Of a stretch of DNA of 5,463 nt, positions 1 to 5,154 are shown piece after piece (within the stretch, counting starts at the first letter, position 1; every line of letters begins with the position of its first letter). The stretch is from an uncultured Caryophanales bacterium. GTDB lineage: Bacteria > Bacillota_I > Bacilli_A > RF39 > UBA660. Under the pieces are notes generated by a model. The model had not been told where the DNA came from. It saw nothing but the letters and a program-made list of their open reading frames with translations, and did no database searches. A program made the translations under genes and the position numbers. The stretch lies in contig CAMNDO010000052.1 in assembly GCA_946535455.1 (NCBI GenBank), forward strand, positions 1-5,463. Reading direction: 5' to 3'.

Positions 1-10
1 GGTGATAAAA

Positions 11-469
11 ATGGATTATAAGATTATAACCTATTCAGAAGAGGAAACAATCGAATTAGCTCAAAATATTGAATCAGAGAAATTCCCAAATATGGTCATT
101 TGCTTAAGAGGAGATTTAGGAAGTGGAAAAACCGTTTTTACAAAAGGTTTTGCTGGAGCGCTTGCGGTAAAAGAAGAAGTGACTTCTCCAACTTTCAATA
201 TTATTAAAGAATATACATCAGGAGAAATGCCATTATATCATATGGATGTATATCGTTTAGAAGGAAAAGTAGAAGACTTAGGAATTGAAGAATACTATAC
301 CAAAAAAGGAATTACTATCATTGAATGGGCTGATTTAATAGAAGATTACTTACCAGAAAAAAGATTAGAAATTCGTATTAAAAGTTCTGATGAAGATGAA
401 GATAAAAGAATTATTATCATCACTCCATATGGAAGAAAATATGAAGACTTATGTGAGGCAATCTTATGA
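11..469 (+). CDS. tsaE: tRNA threonylcarbamoyladenosine biosynthesis ATPase TsaE
   Basis: TsaE (YjeE/YdiB family) is the cytoplasmic P-loop ATPase that works with TsaB and TsaD to build t6A at position 37 of ANN-decoding tRNAs; by family knowledge its ATP hydrolysis supports turnover of the TsaBDE complex. The 152-residue product has a Walker A loop GDLGSGKT (residues 34-41), the family motif TSPTF (58-62), the HMDVYR signature (77-82) and EWAD (105-108), which sits where the family's Walker B-like Glu-Trp lies. Length is normal for TsaE (about 150). I chose the ATG at 11 because GGTGAT at 1-6 fits the anti-Shine-Dalgarno sequence; the in-frame GTG at 2 would lie inside that site and add only MIK. 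The window edge hides anything upstream. Its TGA stop overlaps the tsaB ATG (ATGA), implying translational coupling. The identification is firm; the exact start is less so. Confidence 0.95.
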   Translation: MDYKIITYSEEETIELAQNIESEKFPNMVICLRGDLGSGKTVFTKGFAGALAVKEEVTSPTFNIIKEYTSGEMPLYHMDVYRLEGKVEDLGIEEYYTKKGITIIEWADLIEDYLPEKRLEIRIKSSDEDEDKRIIIITPYGRKYEDLCEAIL

Positions 470-1089
470 GAATACTCTATATAGATACTTCTTCTAGTTA
501 TCTATATACTGCTATTGTAGAGAAAGAAAAAGTTCTTTGTGAAATCAAAGAAGAATATGGAACTCATTTATCAGAAATGGCACTACCTAAAATAGCAGAA
601 TTATTTGAGAAAACAAAATTCGATGTCAAAGATATTGATAAAATTATTGTGGTAAATGGACCAGGAAGTTTTACGGGAATTCGAATTGGTATTACGATTG
701 GGAAAGTGTATGCTTGGAGTTTAAATATTCCAATTACGACCATTACTTCTTTAGAAGCCATGGCAATTTCTTCCAAGGAGAAGAAATTTCATGTACCTGT
801 CATTAATGCGAGAAGAGGATATGTCTTCACAGCTATCTATGATGAGAATGATCAGGAAGTATTAAAACCACAACATATCAAAATAACAGATTTAGAGAAG
901 GAACTTGAGAAAATAGAGGATTATGAAATCATTACCAATGATGAGTTTGAGGAATGGGAAAATACGGTTTTCTATGAACCAGATTTTGAAAAAATCATAA
1001 AGAAATATCAAGAAAAAGAACCAATCAATCCTCATGCGATTAATCCAGAATATTTAAAACTAACAGAAGCAGAAGAAAATAGATTATGA
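466..1089 (+). CDS. tsaB: tRNA threonylcarbamoyladenosine biosynthesis scaffold protein TsaB
   Basis: TsaB (YeaZ/YdiC) is a catalytically inactive ASKHA-fold paralogue of TsaD. It dimerises with TsaD and helps recruit TsaE during t6A synthesis in the cytoplasm. In the 207-residue product the N-terminal ILYIDTS (3-9) is the first ASKHA strand, NGPGSFTGIRIG (64-75) is the diagnostic YeaZ motif, TSLEAMA (94-100) follows, and INARRGYVFTAIY (113-125) matches the conserved Asp/Asn-Ala-Arg-Arg segment. It is slightly short for the family (B. subtilis YdiC is about 230), and the C-terminal half is acidic and variable, as expected. GTGAGG at 453-458 lies seven bases before the ATG and inside the tsaE end. 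ATGA overlaps at both ends (466-469 with tsaE, 1086-1089 with rimI) show a tight operon. Confidence 0.96.
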   Translation: MRILYIDTSSSYLYTAIVEKEKVLCEIKEEYGTHLSEMALPKIAELFEKTKFDVKDIDKIIVVNGPGSFTGIRIGITIGKVYAWSLNIPITTITSLEAMAISSKEKKFHVPVINARRGYVFTAIYDENDQEVLKPQHIKITDLEKELEKIEDYEIITNDEFEEWENTVFYEPDFEKIIKKYQEKEPINPHAINPEYLKLTEAEENRL

Positions 1090-1469
1090 TAGAAGAGATA
1101 AAAAAAGAGGAAATGAAAGATCCATTTTTATTCAAAATCAAAGAAGATATGGAGAATAATCCATTTGGGAAAGCTTTGATTTTAAAAGAAAAAGAGGAAA
1201 TCATAGGATATCTTTATTATAGTGATATCTATGAAAGAATAGAAATCAATCAATTTGAAATCAAAGAAGAATTTCAACATCAAGGAAAAGGAAACTTTTT
1301 ATTACAAGAATTCTTAAAAAGAGTTCAAAAAGATATTACATTAGAAGTACGAGAGGATAATATACCTGCGATTCGAGTATATGAGAAAAATGGATTTCAA
1401 AAAAAAGCGATTCGAAAAGGATATTATGAAGGTACAGATGGAATATTAATGGAAAGAAAAGCTCTTTAA
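1086..1469 (+). CDS. rimI: ribosomal protein S18 alanine N-acetyltransferase RimI (compact form)
   Basis: This is a GNAT-fold acetyltransferase, assigned to RimI, which acetylates the N-terminal Ala of ribosomal protein S18 using acetyl-CoA. The acetyl-CoA pyrophosphate loop is QHQGKGNFLL (64-73, the Q-x-x-G-x-G motif A). The RimI-like block LEVREDNIPAIRVYEKNGF (86-104) follows, then GYY (112-114) and a terminal ILMERKAL. At 127 residues it is about 20 shorter than usual RimI proteins (about 150): the N-terminal strand and first helix are largely absent, while the core is intact. The ATG at 1086 overlaps the tsaB stop and has only weak purine-rich sequence before it, so coupled translation is likely. 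A second in-frame ATG at 1113 follows AGAGG but with only two bases of spacing. Position between tsaB and tsaD supports RimI, though another GNAT substrate cannot be excluded from sequence. Confidence 0.85.
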   Translation: MIEEIKKEEMKDPFLFKIKEDMENNPFGKALILKEKEEIIGYLYYSDIYERIEINQFEIKEEFQHQGKGNFLLQEFLKRVQKDITLEVREDNIPAIRVYEKNGFQKKAIRKGYYEGTDGILMERKAL

Positions 1470-1483
1470 AAAAGAGTTTTTTT
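1457..1483 (+). terminator. intrinsic terminator after rimI
   Basis: CTCTTT (1462-1467) pairs with AAAGAG (1471-1476) around an AAA loop, followed by seven T at 1477-1483. The stem can be lengthened by a G-T wobble at 1461/1477 and A-T pairs with the flanking A and T runs. The rimI stop codon TAA (1467-1469) lies inside the hairpin. The stem is short, so read-through into tsaD is possible. Confidence 0.75.
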
Positions 1484-1484
1484 G

Positions 1485-1493
1485 TGCTAAAAT
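1485..1493 (+). promoter_or_regulatory. extended -10 promoter for tsaD
   Basis: TGCTAAAAT at 1485-1493 is a TGn extended -10 followed by TAAAAT (five of six to TATAAT), directly after the rimI terminator T-run. The best -35 at 17 bp is the weak TTTAAA (1465-1470), inside the terminator hairpin. Transcription would start near 1500, leaving a leader of only about 15 bases before the chosen tsaD ATG. This is inferred from sequence only. Confidence 0.5.
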
Positions 1494-1504
1494 ATGTGTG
1501 TTAT

Positions 1505-1511
1505 GGGTGAT
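1505..1511 (+). promoter_or_regulatory. ribosome binding site that sets the tsaD start
   Basis: GGGTGAT matches the downstream half of the anti-Shine-Dalgarno complement (GGAGGTGATC), so its short distance to the ATG at 1515 is in register. It argues against the in-frame ATGs at 1494 and 1503: the first would begin at or before the predicted transcript start and the second overlaps the binding site. The same GGTGAT arrangement precedes tsaE at the left edge. Confidence 0.65.
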
Positions 1512-1514
1512 ACT

Positions 1515-2519
1515 ATGAAAGATTTATATATATTAGGAATTGAGAGTAGTTGTGATGAGACGAGTGTTTCGATTGTGAAAAATGGAACAGAAGAAATCGC
1601 AACAGTCATTTCTTCTCAAATCGATGTTCATAAAGATTATGGTGGAGTGGTTCCTGAAATTGCATCTCGTCATCATGTGAAAAACATTACCATGGTATTA
1701 GAAGAATGTTTAGAACGTGCTAAGATGACGATGGATGATGTAGATGCGATTGCGATTACGTATGGACCTGGTTTAATAGGATCCTTATTAGTAGGATTGG
1801 AAGCTGCGAAAACACTTTCTTTTGTTTATCAGAAACCATTGATTCCTGTTCATCATATCGCAGGACATATTTATGCCAATAGCTTAGTAAAAGAAATGAA
1901 ATTTCCATTATTAGCAGTTGTGGTATCCGGTGGACATACAGAAATGATTGAAATGAAAGACCATTATCAGTTTCAAAAAATAGGAGGAACATTAGATGAT
2001 GCGATTGGAGAGTGCTATGATAAAGTAGCACGAGTGATGGATTTAGAATATCCAGGAGGTCCAAAAGTAGATCATCTATCGGTGGAAGGAGAAGATACGT
2101 ATTCTTTACCAGTTCCATTAAATGATGATAGTTATAACTTTTCTTTTAGTGGATTAAAAAGTGCTGTGATTAACTTAGTTCATAATGAAGAACAAAGAGG
2201 AAATGAAATTCGAAAAGCAGATTTAGCCTGTTCTTTTCAAAAAGTTGCGGTATCTTCCATTATTCGAAAAGTAAAAAAAGCAGTGCAAGAAAAACAAATC
2301 AAGTATTTGGTTTTAGCAGGAGGAGTTGCGGCAAATAAAGGATTACGAAAAGCCATGGAAGATTTAGCAGAAGAATTAAATGTCGATATAACTATTCCTC
2401 CAATGAAGTATTGTACCGATAATGCAACGATGATTGCGGCAGCAGGATACTTTGCTTATTTAGATGGAAGAAGAGCAGACCTTACATTAAATTCAAAATC
2501 ACAAGATACATTACAATAA
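1515..2519 (+). CDS. tsaD: tRNA N6-adenosine threonylcarbamoyltransferase TsaD
   Basis: TsaD (Gcp/YgjD/Kae1) transfers the threonylcarbamoyl group from threonylcarbamoyl-AMP to A37 of ANN-decoding tRNAs, giving t6A. It acts in the cytoplasm with TsaB and TsaE. The 334-residue product has the N-terminal GIESSCDET (8-16), the VPEIASRHH segment (46-54), the metal-binding HHIAGH (113-118; ligands by homology His114 and His118), VSGGHTE (137-143), DDAIGECYDKVAR (161-173), FSFSGLKSA (209-217), the nucleotide-binding LAGGVAANKGLR (267-278) and TDNATMIA (301-308) with the third metal ligand Asp302. The length is typical (about 335-345). The start at 1515 rests on GGGTGAT upstream and on LYILGIESSCDET beginning as in homologues; the upstream ATG at 1494 would add MCVMGDT, which is not family-like. 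It is separated from rimI by a terminator and promoter, and ends in its own terminator. Confidence 0.97.
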   Translation: MKDLYILGIESSCDETSVSIVKNGTEEIATVISSQIDVHKDYGGVVPEIASRHHVKNITMVLEECLERAKMTMDDVDAIAITYGPGLIGSLLVGLEAAKTLSFVYQKPLIPVHHIAGHIYANSLVKEMKFPLLAVVVSGGHTEMIEMKDHYQFQKIGGTLDDAIGECYDKVARVMDLEYPGGPKVDHLSVEGEDTYSLPVPLNDDSYNFSFSGLKSAVINLVHNEEQRGNEIRKADLACSFQKVAVSSIIRKVKKAVQEKQIKYLVLAGGVAANKGLRKAMEDLAEELNVDITIPPMKYCTDNATMIAAAGYFAYLDGRRADLTLNSKSQDTLQ

Positions 2520-2535
2520 AATGTATCTTTTTTTT
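2503..2535 (+). terminator. intrinsic terminator after tsaD
   Basis: AAGATACATT (2503-2512) pairs perfectly over ten bases with AATGTATCTT (2520-2529) around a seven-base loop, and eight T occupy 2528-2535. The tsaD stop codon (2517-2519) forms part of the loop, and the last tsaD codons form the left arm. Confidence 0.85.
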
Positions 2536-2544
2536 GTGAAAGTA

Positions 2545-2553
2545 TGTTATAAT
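2545..2553 (+). promoter_or_regulatory. extended -10 promoter for the fucO-FIST operon
   Basis: TGTTATAAT (2545-2553) is a perfect TATAAT box (2548-2553) with a TG extension. No good -35 is present at 16-18 bp, because that region is the terminator's 3' arm and T-run, so this would be an extended -10 promoter. The start would fall near 2560, just before the ribosome binding site. TTGTGAAA at 2534-2541, between terminator and -10, resembles one half of a Rex repressor site, but the other half is poor. Confidence 0.7.
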
Positions 2554-2562
2554 GTAGAAAAT

Positions 2563-2569
2563 GGGGAGG
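2563..2569 (+). promoter_or_regulatory. strong ribosome binding site of fucO
   Basis: GGGGAGG lies seven bases before the ATG at 2577. It is the strongest Shine-Dalgarno match in the window and fixes the fucO start. Confidence 0.8.
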
Positions 2570-2576
2570 CTAGAAA

Positions 2577-3728
2577 ATGATCAATAGAATTGTTTTGAAC
2601 GAAACATCTTATTTTGGCCGTGGAGCGCGTCATAAATTAAAAGAAGAATTGCAAAAAAGAAATTATAACAAAGTTTTATTAATCTCGGATCATATATTAG
2701 TAGATAATAGAACGACAAAAATGGTCGCAGACTTATTAGAAGAAGCTGGGATTGTTTGTTGTGACTTTCACAATATCAAACCAAATCCAAGTGTTAAGAA
2801 TATTCAAGATGGACTACATGTTGCCCAAGTCAATCAAGTAGATGCGATTGTTGCAGTTGGTGGAGGTAGTGTCATTGATGCTGCAAAAGCCATTTCCATT
2901 ATTATGACAAACCCTGAATACAATGATGTATTAAGTCTAGCCGGATTAAAAGAAACCCAAAATAGAGGATTGCCTTTGTTTGCTCTTCCTACGACAGCAG
3001 GAACAGCAGCAGAAGTAACCATCAATTATGTAGTAACCGATGAAATTAATATTAAGAAATTAGTATGTGTCGATGTTCATGATATTCCAATCTGTGCCAT
3101 TGTAGATCCTGATTTGATGCAAAACATGCCACAGCAATTAGCGGCTACTACTGGAATGGATGCATTAACGCATGCTATGGAAGGATACATTACAAAAGAT
3201 GGATGGTTAATACCTGATATGTTCCATATCAATGCGATGGCTTTAATATATAAAAACATTGAAGATGCTGCGAATGAAAAAGATGAAATGGCCATTGAGA
3301 AAATGGCTTATGCGCAGTATATGGCAGGAATGGGATTTTCCAATGTAGGATTAGGAATCGTTCATTCTATGGCACATCCTTTAGGAGCGTTCTTTGATAC
3401 GCCACACGGATTAGCCAATGCCATTCTTTTACCACATGTCATGAAATTCAATGGAGAAGTTTGTCCAGAATTATTCCGAAATATGGGAAGAGCATTTGGA
3501 TTAAACATGGATGAATTAAGTGATGAAGAAGCTGTGGAAAGAGTTGTAGGGGCCATTCGAAGATTATCCATTCGATTGGGAATTCCACAAACATTAAGAG
3601 AGATTGGTATTCCACAAGAAATGTTTCCTGCGATGGCAGATCAAGCATTAGAAGATATTTGCACGGCTGGAAATCCTAGACCAGTCAGTAAAGAAGATAT
3701 CATCAAGATTTATCAAGAAGCTTATTAA
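2577..3728 (+). CDS. fucO: lactaldehyde reductase / 1,2-propanediol oxidoreductase (group III iron-dependent alcohol dehydrogenase)
   Basis: FucO reduces L-lactaldehyde to L-1,2-propanediol with NADH, using a catalytic Fe2+. It regenerates NAD+ during anaerobic breakdown of fucose or rhamnose. The 383-residue product follows remembered E. coli FucO from end to end, including the opening NRIVLNETSYFGRGA (3-17), PTTAGTAAEVTINYVVTDE (138-156), VCVDVHDIP (163-171), the MGFSNVGLGIVH segment (252-263) and the C-terminal CTAGNPRP. The dinucleotide loop is GGGS (95-98) with Asp101. Iron ligands by homology are Asp195, His199, His263 and His277. The N-terminal Rossmann-like domain and C-terminal helical iron domain are both complete. 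GGGGAGG and an extended -10 promoter lie upstream, and the FIST gene follows 11 bases after the stop. No fucose or rhamnose pathway gene is visible, so the in vivo substrate may be lactaldehyde or another short aldehyde. Confidence 0.9.
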   Translation: MINRIVLNETSYFGRGARHKLKEELQKRNYNKVLLISDHILVDNRTTKMVADLLEEAGIVCCDFHNIKPNPSVKNIQDGLHVAQVNQVDAIVAVGGGSVIDAAKAISIIMTNPEYNDVLSLAGLKETQNRGLPLFALPTTAGTAAEVTINYVVTDEINIKKLVCVDVHDIPICAIVDPDLMQNMPQQLAATTGMDALTHAMEGYITKDGWLIPDMFHINAMALIYKNIEDAANEKDEMAIEKMAYAQYMAGMGFSNVGLGIVHSMAHPLGAFFDTPHGLANAILLPHVMKFNGEVCPELFRNMGRAFGLNMDELSDEEAVERVVGAIRRLSIRLGIPQTLREIGIPQEMFPAMADQALEDICTAGNPRPVSKEDIIKIYQEAY

Positions 3729-3739
3729 AAGGAGTCGTT

Positions 3740-4927
3740 ATGGTAAAGTCAAAAGTAGGATATAGTCTAAGTACGAATAGTTTTATCGCAGGATATGAAT
3801 CTGCAAAAGCATCTACCAAAGATTTAGAACATGTAAAATTTAATTTCCTTTTTACTTCTTCTGTAAACGATGTGAAGCAAGTGGTAAAAGGTGTTCAAGA
3901 AGCCACAGATTCTCCTGTCCTTGGATGTACCAGTAGTGGAGGAATTATTGTACCAGATGGATTCATTACCAGTGAAGAAGGCTATGCTGGAATCCTTTCC
4001 TTATCGGATGAAGATATGGTAGTAGGAGTTGCTTGTAAAGAAGCAGGAAAAGATCCAAGAGCAGTTGGAAGAAGAGTAGCAATTGATGCAGTAGAAAATG
4101 CAAAAACCACAAGAGCACCAGCATACTTCTATATGATCGCAAGTCCAGAAGAGGAAGAAGAATACTTAATGGGAATTCAAGATGTGATTGGAAGAGTTCC
4201 TATGTTTGGAGGAAGTGCAGCGGATGAAAATATAGAAGGAGATTGGAAAATCATTTGTAATGATAAAGTAATCTCAGATGGTGTTGCCGTTGCATTCTTC
4301 TATACCGATACGGAAATCGTAACCTCTTTTATAGGAGGATATCAAGAAACCAATAATATGGGATTAATTACAGAAGTCAAAAACGATAGAACACTAGTAT
4401 CTATTGATGGAATTTCTGCTTTAAAGAAATATGCACAGTGGATTGGAGTATCTCCCAATGACTTAAAAGGAAAAAACCTGTTAGAATCCTCTGTAAAAAA
4501 ACCATTAGGAATTAAAGATCCGTTAGGAAATCTAACCATCATACGTCATCCTATGTTTGGAAATGATATGGGAACCAAAACCACAAGTGATGATACGATT
4601 ACCTTAGGAAACAAAGTAGTAGAAAAAACAGCCATTATTCAGTTAGAAGCAACAGAAGATGATTTGATTGATGCAACAGGAGAAGCGTTAAAAGATGTGA
4701 AAAAACAATTATATCAAGATCCAGCTGCTTATGTTTGTATTCACTGTGGTGCAAGAAGATTAGCGATTCAAAATAGAATGGATGAAGTCCATAAACAATT
4801 AGTAAAAGAAGCCAAATCCATTCCATTCATTATGGCATTTACTTTTGGACAATATGGATATGATGAACATTCCGCAAATATTTGTGGAGGACTCATGTTA
4901 TCCTTCACAGCATTTGGAAAGAAATAA
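3740..4927 (+). CDS. stand-alone FIST domain protein (FIST_N plus FIST_C)
   Basis: FIST is a predicted small-ligand sensory domain, usually found fused to signalling outputs such as GGDEF, histidine kinase or chemoreceptor modules. Here it is the whole 395-residue protein, with no output domain, no signal peptide and no membrane segment, so it is probably cytoplasmic. The N-terminal FIST part covers roughly residues 30-215, with PVLGCTSSGGII (59-70) and PMFGGSAAD (154-162). The FIST_C part covers roughly 225-385, with IRHPMFG (268-274), YVCIHCGARRLAIQNR (331-346) and a tail AFTFGQYGY...ICGG (366-384). Cysteines stand at 63, 173, 333, 336 and 382; the C-x-H-C at 333-336 could bind metal or be redox active, but that is a guess. 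AAAAGGAG (3727-3734) overlaps the fucO stop and lies five bases before the ATG, so it is co-translated with fucO. It may sense or handle a metabolite of the FucO reaction; its function is unknown. Confidence 0.88.
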   Translation: MVKSKVGYSLSTNSFIAGYESAKASTKDLEHVKFNFLFTSSVNDVKQVVKGVQEATDSPVLGCTSSGGIIVPDGFITSEEGYAGILSLSDEDMVVGVACKEAGKDPRAVGRRVAIDAVENAKTTRAPAYFYMIASPEEEEEYLMGIQDVIGRVPMFGGSAADENIEGDWKIICNDKVISDGVAVAFFYTDTEIVTSFIGGYQETNNMGLITEVKNDRTLVSIDGISALKKYAQWIGVSPNDLKGKNLLESSVKKPLGIKDPLGNLTIIRHPMFGNDMGTKTTSDDTITLGNKVVEKTAIIQLEATEDDLIDATGEALKDVKKQLYQDPAAYVCIHCGARRLAIQNRMDEVHKQLVKEAKSIPFIMAFTFGQYGYDEHSANICGGLMLSFTAFGKK

Positions 4928-4954
4928 CATTTTATAAAAAATGTTATTTTTTTT
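4922..4954 (+). terminator. intrinsic terminator after the FIST gene
   Basis: AAATAACATTTT (4922-4933) pairs perfectly over twelve bases with AAAATGTTATTT (4938-4949) around an ATAA loop. The T-run extends from 4947 to 4954. The stop codon TAA (4925-4927) lies in the left arm. The stem is nearly all A-T, so its strength comes from length and the T-run. Confidence 0.85.
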
Positions 4955-4973
4955 GGAAAAAATGATATTTTTT
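4936..4973 (+). repeat. tandem near-repeat of the terminator 3' arm
   Basis: AAAAAATGTTATTTTTT (4936-4952) recurs as AAAAAATGATATTTTTT (4957-4973), with one mismatch in 17 and an offset of 21 bp. The second copy forms its own short hairpin, GAAAAAAT (4956-4963) with ATTTTTTC (4967-4974), around GAT. It may be a slipped duplication or a weak back-up terminator. Simple A/T composition lowers the significance. Confidence 0.5.
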
Positions 4974-4981
4974 CGAATAAT
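4953..4981 (+). promoter_or_regulatory. possible weak promoter for the small ORF
   Basis: TTGGAA (4953-4958, four of six to TTGACA) and AATAAT (4976-4981, five of six to TATAAT) are 17 bp apart. They lie directly after the FIST terminator and about 30 bp before the small TTG-start ORF. AT-rich sequence gives such matches by chance, so this is tentative. Confidence 0.25.
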
Positions 4982-5013
4982 ACAATAGGAGAACTTTAAG
5001 AAGAAAGAGGCAA

Positions 5014-5154
5014 TTGTATCAATTCTTTGAGAAACAAATAGAAAAAAGAAATCTTTCAAAAAGACAATTAGAAGAAATAGTAAAAAATAATGAATACATC
5101 ATTAAATATTCCTCTGATCCTCGAATTATTGCTAGAGAGTATGTTATTTTATAA
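5014..5154 (+). CDS. possible small protein of 46 residues, unknown function
   Basis: This is an open frame starting with TTG and ending with TAA at 5152. The product would begin MYQFFEKQIEKRN, is highly charged (Lys, Arg, Glu), and looks amphipathic and helical through about residue 31, followed by SSDPRIIAREY. It has no cysteine, no membrane segment, and codon use like its neighbours (AAA, AGA, GAA, TTA). I do not recognise a family. Against it: AAAGAGG (5004-5010) is only three bases from the TTG, no ATG or GTG exists in frame, and the frame is open only back to the stop at 4978-4980. A stronger AGGAGA (4987-4992) is 21 bases away and serves no visible start. It could be a real small gene, the tail of a decayed gene that lost its N-terminus, or a chance frame. 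It lies between the FIST terminator and the secreted-protein gene. Confidence 0.35.
   Translation: MYQFFEKQIEKRNLSKRQLEEIVKNNEYIIKYSSDPRIIAREYVIL

Noticed and set aside
2..10. GTG start for tsaE adding MIK
   Set aside because: The GTG forms part of the GGTGAT ribosome binding site for the ATG at 11. The choice is not certain because upstream sequence is missing.
1494..1514. Upstream ATG start for tsaD adding MCVMGDT
   Set aside because: It begins at the predicted transcript start, the added residues are unlike TsaD N-termini, and GGGTGAT points to the ATG at 1515.
1756..2118. Long open frame of 120 codons on the minus strand inside tsaD
   Set aside because: It lies wholly antisense to a strongly supported gene, has a Leu/Ser-rich composition typical of the antisense of AT-rich coding DNA, and has no ribosome binding site or recognisable motif.
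2537..2551. Possible catabolite-responsive (cre) site in the fucO promoter
   Set aside because: TGAAAGTATGTTAT lacks the central CG and the closing CA of the cre consensus.
2834..3648. Several minus-strand frames of 63-72 codons inside fucO
   Set aside because: They are antisense shadows of a gene with clear end-to-end family identity, and none has a start signal.
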